Shown here: positions 1 to 7,223 of the stretch, piece after piece
How positions within the stretch are numbered: the first letter of the stretch is position 1
How the letters are laid out: every line of letters begins with the position of its first letter
Origin: CAZXDS01 sp964639525
GTDB lineage: Bacteria > Bacteroidota > Ignavibacteria > Ignavibacteriales > Melioribacteraceae
Length of the DNA: 34,259 nt
Reading direction: 5' to 3'
Assembly (NCBI GenBank): GCA_964639525.1
Contig: CAZXDS010000013.1
Location: 1 to 34,259 of the forward strand
The notes under the pieces: model-generated
What the model was told of the DNA's origin: nothing
Seen by the model: the letters and a program-made list of their open reading frames with translations, nothing else
Database searches by the model: none
Position numbers and translations under genes: made by a program

Positions 1-8
1 TTAGCCAG

Positions 9-30
9 GAACAAACTGGAAAGTTTGTTC
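9..30. repeat. REP-like hairpin
   Basis: A perfect inverted repeat with arms GAACAAACT and AGTTTGTTC (9 bp) around a GGAA loop, lying in the 152 bases before the first gene. No gene is seen in 1-152. It resembles in composition the hairpin at 6858-6884, whose arms also carry GGAACAA/TTGTTCC, so both may belong to one dispersed palindrome family. A terminator role for the DUF4175 gene is possible, but there is no T-run. Confidence 0.5.
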
Positions 31-152
31 TACAACAACAATTTAATATTGAAAACTGTATTATTTGACTCTGAATCGCTGAACAAATAATGAAATTATT
101 CATTCAATACGCAAATTCAACCGGCAAGTGAGAAAGTAAAAACAATATCGCC

Positions 153-3100
153 TTAATTTCTCTCTTTTTCCAAAGCTTCAAAATATTTACGAATCAATTC
201 CTGATAATCTTGCGAGTAACCTTCTTTTATGGAGTTTAGCAATTCCCGCCGGATTTGTTCGCTCTTCTCATTTTTTTCATAATTAAGCTGCCCCTGAGAT
301 TTTCGAGCAATGTCGGTTCCTGTATTTGATTCTCTTCTTTTTTCGTAATCTTTTTCATTAATTGATCGCTGAGCATCAAGCAATTTTGAAAGTATTCGTT
401 TTTGAGTTTTAATTAAATTGTCATCTAATTTCTGAGTTTTCATTCCAGAAATAACTTCCTTCATATCCTGAATTACCCTGTCAAAATCAACAGGAAGTTT
501 TTTCGTCAGTCCGGCTTCCTTCGCTTCCTTGTTCAACTCCTGCATTGATTTTTTAATGATACTTTGCTGTTGTGCAAGTCGCTGTAATTGTGCCATTTGC
601 TGTTGCGTCATTCCGTTTTTACCAAGTTGCTGTGTTAATCGGTTAAGACTCATCTGCTGGCCTGAAAGTTTTTTAAGCTGCTGCATCAAGGACATCATTC
701 CCCCGCCTTGTCCACCGGGCTGCATCATTGATTGCAACGCATTGTTCATCATTTTAGCCGCTTCATTCAATTGCCCCATTGCATCGCCTTGTTTCATAGA
801 TGCGAGATTCCCATTCCGGTTTTGCATTGCCATTTGCGATTCGCCCATATTTCGCATTGCCTTCCCAAGAGCATTCCCCATTTCCGGCGAAATAGCAAAT
901 GTTTTTTGAGATAATGCGGACATTTGCTGCATCAGATTTTCAAGATTGTCTTTTATTTCCTCCTGCTTTCGTGCGTTATTATCCGACCGCTGCGATGTTG
1001 GTGAAATATTTTTACTTTCATTTTTCAGTTGCTCTTCTTCTTTGGAAAGATTTAATATTTGACTAATAATTTTCATCATCTCAGTCATAGTCTGCATCCG
1101 GTCCTGCATTTGCATCTGACTTTTCATTGCTGACATTTGCTGGTTTAATTGATTCATATTTTTTGAAATCTGCTGCTGATTCTTCATTGACTGCATCATC
1201 TGCTGCTGTTGCAACATTTGTGAAGCATCTTTGGATAATTGTTGATTTTTCTGCTGCTGCATTTCCTTCATTATTTTCTGCATTTCTTCATTCGGCATTT
1301 TAGGAAATTCACTCATCATTTTCTGCAAATCTTTCATCTTCTCAGAAAGTTTCTTCATGTCTTTAGTAATTTCATCCTGTTTTCGTTGCAGATCTTTATT
1401 GTTCTTTTTATTTTTGTCTAATGATTTGTTGTTAGTTTCTTTACTCAACTCATTCTGTCTTTTTTTAAGCTCTCCGGTACGTTTAGTTAATTCATCCAAC
1501 TTCTGTTCAATCTGAATTTTTTTCAACAAATTTACAGTTCGCTCCAAACTTTTTTTAAATGCTTCTTCGTTCATCTTAAAATTTTGAAATGAATTCTGCA
1601 CTTTGTCTCGATTCATTTGCTGCATCATTTGCTGAAGTTTTTTTAGTGCGGCTTTCATTTCCGGACTCGAAAGTTCTTCCATCAGCTTTTGTAATTCATT
1701 ATATTTTTGAAGTGTTTCCTTCGATAATAAATTATTTTTATCTAATTTCTTTTTTGCTTCGTTAATTTGCTCCTTAATTTTTTCAACTTTCTTTTCCAAT
1801 TCATTAAACTTTTTCGTTGTATTTTCAATTTTTTTCTTTTCTTCCCAACTAATCTTTTTCTCGTCCCGCTTTAAACTATTGTTTAACTTATTAATTTCTC
1901 TATTCAGTTTTTTTGTTTCTTCCAAAGTACTTTTTAAATCTTTACCGGCTTGATTTTGAGTTTTATCCACATCTTTAAAAGTCTCATCCATAGACGGAAC
2001 TCTTAGTTTCATCATAGCTGATTTTACTGACTTTGGACCGCTAACATTATCATTATCAAATAGTTCAAAATAGTACGAAATTTGATCATCCACAGCAAGA
2101 TAAAGCTGAAGTAAATTCCAATTATAATAAATATCTTTCTCCACGGAATTACGTGGTACTTCAATATTAATAGAATGGAATTTAGTTTCCGGCTCACCAA
2201 ACTTTGTGGTTGATAATTTATAGTGCAGTAAAAGTTTTGAAAATCCGAAGTCATCACTTACTTGTAATTCAACCGGCAATTGCTCATTGCCGACTACATT
2301 AACACTTTTCTTGGGAGATATTACATTTAGCGCCGGATATTGATCGGACAGTAATTTTATTGAATAAGCAATTGGGTTGCTATTCTTATTACTTGAAGTA
2401 TCTTCTATTTGAATAAAATAATTTCCCTCCTTTTTGGGGAAAAATTTCACCTCTCCTCTGCCTCCATTAATTTTAATATTAGTTTTTTTATTAAATGAAA
2501 AAACAAGTTTCCCTTCCTTTAATATTTTTGTGGAGCTAAACTTCAAACTAACTCTGCTTCCGAATAGAGTGGAAATATTACCATCATCGTTCTGAACAAT
2601 CGTAGGGAGATTTGTATATTTTGGAGGTATTATTTTTACTGTTAAATCTTTAATTACCGGTGGATTCAGCACTTTAATTTCAAAGTGTTTGCTTTCGATT
2701 GAGCCGGATTTTGCAAAATACTCAAATGACTCACGAATACTAAAAAATTGGGTCGTAAAATTATTTAGCGAATCTTTTTTCATTACTCTCTTTTTAAATT
2801 CGCTTTCAATTGAAGATTTTGTAAACAGTACTGCGCTATTTGGTTTTTCGCCTTTTACAATTACCGTTATTTTTTGGCTTTCCCCTTTTAGTATTGAGCG
2901 ATTTCCGGGTTGAACAGTTAGAACAAATTTCGGCGGAGTAATAAAATTTTTATTAAAATTAATAAGTCTTAATGAAGCAGAGTTCAAAAACGGCAGGAAA
3001 GAAATTAAAAACAAAACGGCTGTAATAGTAGAAATCATCATTTTTGAAAAGCTTTTAATCTCCTCGTTTTTAGCAATTATTTCGAAATCAAAATTTTTTG

Positions 3101-3518
3101 TTTTTTCATAAACATTTTGAAAAGCTGCATCAGCAAGCTCTTTGGAATGGTTCTTAGAGTTATCAGCAGCAAGCCGAAGCACATCCTCTAACTCATCCTT
3201 AATTTGCGGATAGTATCCCCCTACTTTTCGCGCGATATCATAAACATTGACTTTCCCAATAATATTTACGCTTTTCAAGAGTGGAATACAAACCCGAATG
3301 AACAGCAGAACAATTCCCGACAAAGCAAAAATAATTACAAAACTAGTACGAATAATTGAGTTGAAATGAAATATACTTTCAAGTAATGTGAAACAAAGAG
3401 CAATAACACTTATGGTAATAATTGAATATAATAAGCCTGCAATTGCATTAAAACGCTGCTTCTTATTTCCCGCCCTTCTTAATCTGTTTTTTATTTCTTT
3501 TAGATAATTTTGGTTCAT
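153..3518 (-). CDS. DUF4175 family membrane protein with long coiled-coil
   Basis: A 1121-residue protein of the DUF4175 type, whose biochemical role is unknown. Three hydrophobic segments lie at about residues 24-48, 57-79 and 159-178. They are followed by a probably extracytoplasmic region with beta-rich, Ig-like character (about 190-510) and then a highly charged coiled-coil (about 512-740). Residues about 730-990 are exceptionally rich in Met and Gln with repeated MQ-type runs, and the C-terminal ~120 residues are charged and more ordinary. In FCB genomes such proteins commonly sit in clusters with DUF4159, DUF58/vWA and MoxR ATPase genes. Here the DUF4159 gene is 50 bp upstream on the same strand, and any other members would lie beyond the window start. 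The family assignment is from recall of architecture and neighbourhood, and no enzymatic motif is visible. Confidence 0.85.
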   Translation of the reverse strand: MNQNYLKEIKNRLRRAGNKKQRFNAIAGLLYSIITISVIALCFTLLESIFHFNSIIRTSFVIIFALSGIVLLFIRVCIPLLKSVNIIGKVNVYDIARKVGGYYPQIKDELEDVLRLAADNSKNHSKELADAAFQNVYEKTKNFDFEIIAKNEEIKSFSKMMISTITAVLFLISFLPFLNSASLRLINFNKNFITPPKFVLTVQPGNRSILKGESQKITVIVKGEKPNSAVLFTKSSIESEFKKRVMKKDSLNNFTTQFFSIRESFEYFAKSGSIESKHFEIKVLNPPVIKDLTVKIIPPKYTNLPTIVQNDDGNISTLFGSRVSLKFSSTKILKEGKLVFSFNKKTNIKINGGRGEVKFFPKKEGNYFIQIEDTSSNKNSNPIAYSIKLLSDQYPALNVISPKKSVNVVGNEQLPVELQVSDDFGFSKLLLHYKLSTTKFGEPETKFHSINIEVPRNSVEKDIYYNWNLLQLYLAVDDQISYYFELFDNDNVSGPKSVKSAMMKLRVPSMDETFKDVDKTQNQAGKDLKSTLEETKKLNREINKLNNSLKRDEKKISWEEKKKIENTTKKFNELEKKVEKIKEQINEAKKKLDKNNLLSKETLQKYNELQKLMEELSSPEMKAALKKLQQMMQQMNRDKVQNSFQNFKMNEEAFKKSLERTVNLLKKIQIEQKLDELTKRTGELKKRQNELSKETNNKSLDKNKKNNKDLQRKQDEITKDMKKLSEKMKDLQKMMSEFPKMPNEEMQKIMKEMQQQKNQQLSKDASQMLQQQQMMQSMKNQQQISKNMNQLNQQMSAMKSQMQMQDRMQTMTEMMKIISQILNLSKEEEQLKNESKNISPTSQRSDNNARKQEEIKDNLENLMQQMSALSQKTFAISPEMGNALGKAMRNMGESQMAMQNRNGNLASMKQGDAMGQLNEAAKMMNNALQSMMQPGGQGGGMMSLMQQLKKLSGQQMSLNRLTQQLGKNGMTQQQMAQLQRLAQQQSIIKKSMQELNKEAKEAGLTKKLPVDFDRVIQDMKEVISGMKTQKLDDNLIKTQKRILSKLLDAQRSINEKDYEKRRESNTGTDIARKSQGQLNYEKNEKSEQIRRELLNSIKEGYSQDYQELIRKYFEALEKERN

Positions 3519-3554
3519 AAATGTTAAGATTAATAGTTAGTATTTATTTCACTG

Positions 3555-3574
3555 ATGTGAAGTCCGCTTCACAT
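3555..3574. repeat. Hairpin across DUF4159 stop codon
   Basis: Inverted repeat ATGTGAAG / CTTCACAT with a TCCG tetraloop. It covers the TGA stop of the DUF4159 gene and begins the spacer to the DUF4175 gene. There is no T-run on the transcribed strand, so it is more likely an mRNA structure between two operon members than a terminator. Confidence 0.35.
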
Positions 3575-4243
3575 TTGCATTAACGCCCAAACAACAAGAT
3601 TTGTTCCAAATTTTAATGCTTCCAATCGTTTGCTCTGCGGATCGTGATGTGCTTCTTCGTCAGCCCAGCCGTCTGCCGGATTGCTTTCGTAAGTGTAATA
3701 AAGCACAAGTCTTTTCCCGATAAAAATTCCGAAACCCTGCGGAAGTTTTCCATTGTGCCTGTGAATTTTGGGCGGACCGGAATTAAAATTGTAAACAATG
3801 TGATATAAACCGTAATCAAAAGGAAGTTCGACTAAATTATTGTTTGGGAAAATCTTTTTTACTTCGCGGCGGAAAGCTTTGTCTAAGCCGTAATCGTCAT
3901 CTACATAAATGAAACCGCCGCGTTCAACATACTTTCGCAACCGCTGAATTTCACCTTCCGAGAAAACAATATTTCCGTGACCGGTCAAAAACAAAAACGG
4001 ATATGCAAAAATATCATCTGTGGAAACATCGGCAAAAGTATATTCCGAAATTACTTTTACTGTTGTATGCTCGGCAACAAAGTTAAGCAAATTTACTTCC
4101 GAAGACGGATCGTTATACCAATCTCCGCCTCCGCCGTATTTTAATCGCGCAATTTGAAAACCGGTTTTAACCTGTGCAAAGTTATCCGATACCGCTGCAA
4201 GTAGAAATATCAAGACTATGTATTTTAATTGATTTATTTTCAT
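3569..4243 (-). CDS. DUF4159 domain-containing secreted protein
   Basis: A 224-residue protein with an N-terminal signal peptide (hydrophobic segment at about residues 8-20, likely cleavage after the FAQ near residue 24). The mature part matches the DUF4159 pattern: an early RLKYGGGGDWY segment, a central FLTGHGN stretch, and YVDDDYG followed by a helical region, which recalls class I glutamine-amidotransferase/ThuA-like folds. A trailing AHHDPQ segment and a final hydrophobic helix end the protein. No function is established for the family. It is followed 50 bp downstream by the DUF4175 gene on the same strand, so the two are probably co-transcribed. An 8-bp-stem hairpin (3555-3574) spans its stop codon and may modulate read-through between the genes. 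Confidence 0.85.
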   Translation of the reverse strand: MKINQLKYIVLIFLLAAVSDNFAQVKTGFQIARLKYGGGGDWYNDPSSEVNLLNFVAEHTTVKVISEYTFADVSTDDIFAYPFLFLTGHGNIVFSEGEIQRLRKYVERGGFIYVDDDYGLDKAFRREVKKIFPNNNLVELPFDYGLYHIVYNFNSGPPKIHRHNGKLPQGFGIFIGKRLVLYYTYESNPADGWADEEAHHDPQSKRLEALKFGTNLVVWALMQM

Positions 4244-4418
4244 TGTTTATGTTAATACGTTTATTCTGTCATACCGAATTTGTGACTAAAATATCTCTTT
4301 ACTTTATAATCTTCCTCTTCCTGCAAAAAACATCCCATAAAAAAAACATCGGGACAAGCGAGGACATGTGTGCTTTGCATAATCATGAGTGTTTCATATT
4401 ATTAAAAATTTAACTTTA

Positions 4419-5375
4419 CTATCCTTTTCCAATACACAAAACTTTACGTTGTTTTATTTTCTCTTCCTTAACAGTTAGCAGAACTTTATTCGTGAATTCC
4501 TGGCCATCAAATAAATTATTTTGAATGTTATTCTCTTTTTCAATTATCGGGTAATTACTAATAAACAATTCTTTACCATTTTGATTGCCGTTTTTTCCAA
4601 CATTTCTCATTCCGTAAGTTAAATTCCATTCGTTTATGTGAGCGAAAGAAAATAATTCTCTAATATACTCGCTATCATCATAAGTAATTAACCATTTATG
4701 ATTCACATTCTTCAAAACTTTAGCAAACCTTTCGTGGTCAAATGATTTATGAAGATTTCCGTTTTTTCCGTAAAGAGCTGATTTCGTCGCCGAAAAATAA
4801 GGCGGGTCAAGAAAAACAAAAACATTTTTCCCATCGGCTTCCAAAACTTTTTGATAATCTAAATTGGTAATTGTTGTATTATTTAATATTGTGGAAAGTG
4901 ACTTCACCCTTTCAATACTTGATTGCGTAAAACGTTTTTCAAATGCTGCTTTTGAAAATCCGCCGCTTTCACTTGTTCCGGAAAACGTAATACGATTAAA
5001 TACAAAAAATGCAGCTGCTTTTTTTACGTCATCAAATTTATCAATGTTCTCAATTAAATAATGATGCAATTTTTTCCCAATAAATTTATCGGATATTAAT
5101 TCTCGGTCGTTGATCGAATATTCATTTTTCCATTGCTGAATTTGCACAATTAGTTTTTTTGTGTTTTGCTGTGTTTGTTTCCAAAAATGGAAAAGGTTCG
5201 GATAAATATCGTTTACCCAAAATTTTCTATTCGGATATTTTTGTTTGAAGTAAACAAATACAGACCCGCCGCCCAAAAAGGGTTCTCTAAATTCATCAAA
5301 ATTGGGAACTAACGGTGCTATAATTTTAACGGCACGACTTTTTCCGCCTGGATATCTTAATGGGCTTTTTATCAT
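4419..5375 (-). CDS. D12-class DNA adenine methylase (Dam family)
   Basis: A 318-residue N6-adenine DNA methyltransferase of the D12 (alpha) class. The N-terminal RYPGGKSR segment (residues 7-14) and motif I, EPFLGGGS (31-38), form the S-adenosylmethionine site. The catalytic DPPY motif is at 190-193, with target-recognition sequence between and after. Length is slightly above E. coli Dam (278), with a short C-terminal extension. No cognate restriction endonuclease is adjacent, so it looks like an orphan or accessory methylase; the nearest nuclease is the DUF1016 gene, about 360 bp upstream. There is no clear Shine-Dalgarno sequence. A run of 15 T (sense strand) lies 48 bp before the ATG, which could make expression length-dependent. 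The gene sits in a small accessory segment between DUF4159 and pdxB. Confidence 0.9.
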   Translation of the reverse strand: MIKSPLRYPGGKSRAVKIIAPLVPNFDEFREPFLGGGSVFVYFKQKYPNRKFWVNDIYPNLFHFWKQTQQNTKKLIVQIQQWKNEYSINDRELISDKFIGKKLHHYLIENIDKFDDVKKAAAFFVFNRITFSGTSESGGFSKAAFEKRFTQSSIERVKSLSTILNNTTITNLDYQKVLEADGKNVFVFLDPPYFSATKSALYGKNGNLHKSFDHERFAKVLKNVNHKWLITYDDSEYIRELFSFAHINEWNLTYGMRNVGKNGNQNGKELFISNYPIIEKENNIQNNLFDGQEFTNKVLLTVKEEKIKQRKVLCIGKG

Positions 5376-5423
5376 CTATTTTGCTTCGTCTATGAATACT
5401 AAAAAATCATTTTTCTTTGCTTC

Positions 5424-5438
5424 AAAAAAAAAAAAAAA
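5424..5438. repeat. 15-base homopolymer in methylase leader
   Basis: An uninterrupted run of 15 A on the plus strand (15 T on the sense strand of the methylase), 48 bp upstream of the methylase start codon. Homopolymers this long are prone to slipped-strand changes. The surrounding 88 bases (5376-5463) hold no other recognisable element. Confidence 0.7.
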
Positions 5439-5463
5439 TGTTATCGATAATTTAATAAAACAA

Positions 5464-5715
5464 TTGGCAATCCAATACACTTCGTTATTCAAAAATCGTT
5501 AATCGTTGTTCTGCAATCAATTTAAACATCGAATAAGGAACTCCGATTTTTAATTTAGTTGAAGCCTTAAACATTGCTGCAAATACCTCTACACAACCAC
5601 AAACCGCAGCCCTTCCAACTTCCTTTTTATTTCGGCATCCGGTTTGTTCAACTTTATTGTATAATTTGTAAACTCTCGGCGCAGTCAGTAATTTTTTCGC
5701 AAACTATCAAAATAT
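5464..5715 (-). repeat. Direct repeat copy A (pdxB 3' end plus flank)
   Basis: A 252-bp copy of 6972-7223, at a constant offset of 1508 with no indels. I count nine mismatches: two at the left end (5472, 5473) and seven between 5661 and 5706. Positions 5474-5660 (187 bp) are identical. On the minus strand it starts about 20 bp after the DUF1016 stop and carries the pdxB C-terminal codons and the downstream flank. Confidence 0.92.
5589..5715 (-). pseudogene. Duplicated 3' fragment of pdxB
   Basis: The last ~42 codons of pdxB repeated without the rest of the gene. Relative to the intact gene there are five synonymous changes, one Gly-to-Ser change, and one AGA-to-TGA change that creates an internal stop. 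The remaining codons to the natural stop are unchanged. There is no start of its own, so it is not expected to be translated. It marks one end of the inserted DUF1016 cassette. Confidence 0.85.
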
Positions 5716-5734
5716 ATTTTGTATTTGGAGATAT

Positions 5735-6775
5735 TTATTTCCATTTTTCATTGTCAACTTCCCATTCGCCGCCGTCAAAAATTCTTTTAAGTTCGTTTTC
5801 CCCGGGTAGATTTTCCGCTATTTCTTTCGGCAATTGCGAGTAGCTGTAAGTTGCAACTCCTATCGGTTTGTTTACAATCTCGAGCGCGTATTTTACTGTT
5901 ATTTCGCTTTTGCTTTTGCAAAGCAATATTCCGATGCTTGGGTTATCTTCGGGATATTTTACGGTTCTATCCAAAAGATGCAGATACCAATTAAGCTGTT
6001 GACTGTATTCCGGTTTAAATTCATCAATTTTCAATTCAATGGCAATCATAGACTTAAGTTTGCGATGATAAAAAAGCAAGTCGATAAAATACTCTTTATC
6101 GTCAAGTTCCAATCTGAATTGCTGTCCCATAAAAGCAAAATCGCTTCCGAATTGCCCTATCATTTTCGTAATATTTTGGACGATGGCTTTTTCAAGCTGC
6201 CTTTCGGTGTGGTGATCGGACAAGTTCAAAAACGATAAGTCATATTCATCTTTAAATTGCATTGTATATTTTGCAATTTCCGTCGAAGTAAGCGTTTTAT
6301 CAAAATTGTGCTGAAAGTTTTTATGTTGCGAAAATAAATCGATTTTAATTTTTTCTTCGAGAATACTTCTGCTCCAAGCCTCCTCTTTGGTTTTTTGCAG
6401 ATAAAACTCTCGTTGCTCTTTATTTTTTATTTTGCTGAAAATCATCACGGTGTGTCCCCAATGCAATTTCGCCACAAGCTGTGGCGAAATTTGATTTTCT
6501 TGCAAATCTTCATAAACAATTTTCATTCTGTAAAGATTTCTTTCGGAAAATCCTTTAACGCCCGGGAACTCCGCTCGCAAATCTTTTGAAAGTTGCTTAA
6601 TAACGGAGCTTCCCCAACCGCTTTTAGTTTTTTGAGAAATTGTTTTCCCAATGTCCAAATATGCAAAAATCATTTCTGAATTTACGGCGCTGTAACTTTT
6701 GTATTGAGCCTGTAAAATTCGCTCTTTCAATTGCCTGAGAGTATCTAAGTAATCTCTGTTAATTACTTCATTCAT
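5735..6775 (-). CDS. DUF1016/YhcG-family PD-(D/E)XK nuclease
   Basis: A 346-residue protein with the two-part YhcG layout. The N-terminal winged-helix-like DUF1016 region (about 10-145) includes the GWG segment (53-55), the FSERNLYRM segment (76-84) and the HWGH segment (105-108). The C-terminal nuclease domain has candidate catalytic Asp232 (in YFIDLLFYH), Glu247 and Lys249 (in IELKI). Family members are putative DNA nucleases often found in restriction-modification and defence islands; their precise target is not settled. The start is supported by GGAG five bases upstream and by a 4-base ATGA overlap with the stop of the RhuM-like remnant. The gene is flanked by direct copies of the pdxB 3' end, which indicates acquisition. 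Codons 95-104 are formed by a perfect 12-bp-stem palindrome. Confidence 0.9.
   Translation of the reverse strand: MNEVINRDYLDTLRQLKERILQAQYKSYSAVNSEMIFAYLDIGKTISQKTKSGWGSSVIKQLSKDLRAEFPGVKGFSERNLYRMKIVYEDLQENQISPQLVAKLHWGHTVMIFSKIKNKEQREFYLQKTKEEAWSRSILEEKIKIDLFSQHKNFQHNFDKTLTSTEIAKYTMQFKDEYDLSFLNLSDHHTERQLEKAIVQNITKMIGQFGSDFAFMGQQFRLELDDKEYFIDLLFYHRKLKSMIAIELKIDEFKPEYSQQLNWYLHLLDRTVKYPEDNPSIGILLCKSKSEITVKYALEIVNKPIGVATYSYSQLPKEIAENLPGENELKRIFDGGEWEVDNEKWK
6465..6491. repeat. Palindrome inside the DUF1016 coding sequence
   Basis: Perfect inverted repeat AATTTCGCCACA / TGTGGCGAAATT (12-bp arms, loop AGC) within an intact reading frame, encoding residues 95-104 (QISPQLVAKL). It lies between the FSERNLYRM and HWGH parts of the domain, where length variation could be tolerated. 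Confidence 0.75.
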
Positions 6776-6954
6776 AACATCTCCAAAATTAGATTAAGAA
6801 CAGTAACCGAACTATTATTCATTTTAGAAAAAGCAAACCATTTTTTACCGTCTTTGGCAACTTGTTCCAAAACGGAACAAGTTGAGCCTTGCGATAATTC
6901 GTTTGTCTTGTATATGTTCCCGATGTGTTTTACAATAGCCTGTCTTTGAATAAT
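6772..6954 (-). pseudogene. RhuM-like HTH protein remnant
   Basis: An open stretch of 60 codons without a convincing start, bounded upstream by TAG at 6955-6957, just inside the repeat junction at 6972. It reads IIQRQAIVKHIGNIYKTNEL, then STCSVLEQVAKDGKK. This resembles the N-terminal DNA-binding part of Virulence_RhuM-family proteins, which are frequent in type I restriction-modification loci. The following residues (about 20) do not resemble RhuM. Its stop overlaps the DUF1016 start (ATGA), the arrangement of a former operon. Interpretation: the 5' part was lost when the cassette joined the pdxB flank. The assignment rests on remembered motif similarity and needs a profile search. Confidence 0.45.
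6858..6884. repeat. REP-like hairpin in RhuM-like remnant
   Basis: Perfect inverted repeat CAACTTGTTCC / GGAACAAGTTG (11-bp arms, loop AAAAC). It falls inside the open frame of the RhuM-like remnant, where it encodes the STCSVLEQV stretch. Its core resembles the hairpin at 9-30. Confidence 0.65.
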
Positions 6955-6971
6955 CTAAAATCTTGCTACAG

Positions 6972-7223
6972 TTGGCAATTTAATACACTTCGTTATTCAA
7001 AAATCGTTAATCGTTGTTCTGCAATCAATTTAAACATCGAATAAGGAACTCCGATTTTTAATTTAGTTGAAGCCTTAAACATTGCTGCAAATACCTCTAC
7101 ACAACCACAAACCGCAGCCCTTCCAACTTCCTTTTTATTTCGGCATCCGGTTTGTTCAACTTTATTGTGTAATTAGTAAACTCTCGGCGCAATCTGTAAT
7201 TTTTTCGTAAACCGTCAAAATAT
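6972..7223 (-). repeat. Direct repeat copy B (native pdxB 3' end plus flank)
   Basis: The partner of the copy at 5464-5715. It contains the C-terminal codons of intact pdxB (7097-7223) and 125 bp downstream. Because it lies in the intact gene it defines the target of duplication. The non-duplicated DNA between the copies is 5716-6971 (1256 bp). Confidence 0.92.

Noticed and set aside
529..909. Plus-strand open frame of 126 codons opposite the DUF4175 gene
   Set aside because: Very Cys/Ile/Phe-rich. It is the complement of the Met/Gln-rich coding region, so stop codons are avoided by composition rather than by selection.
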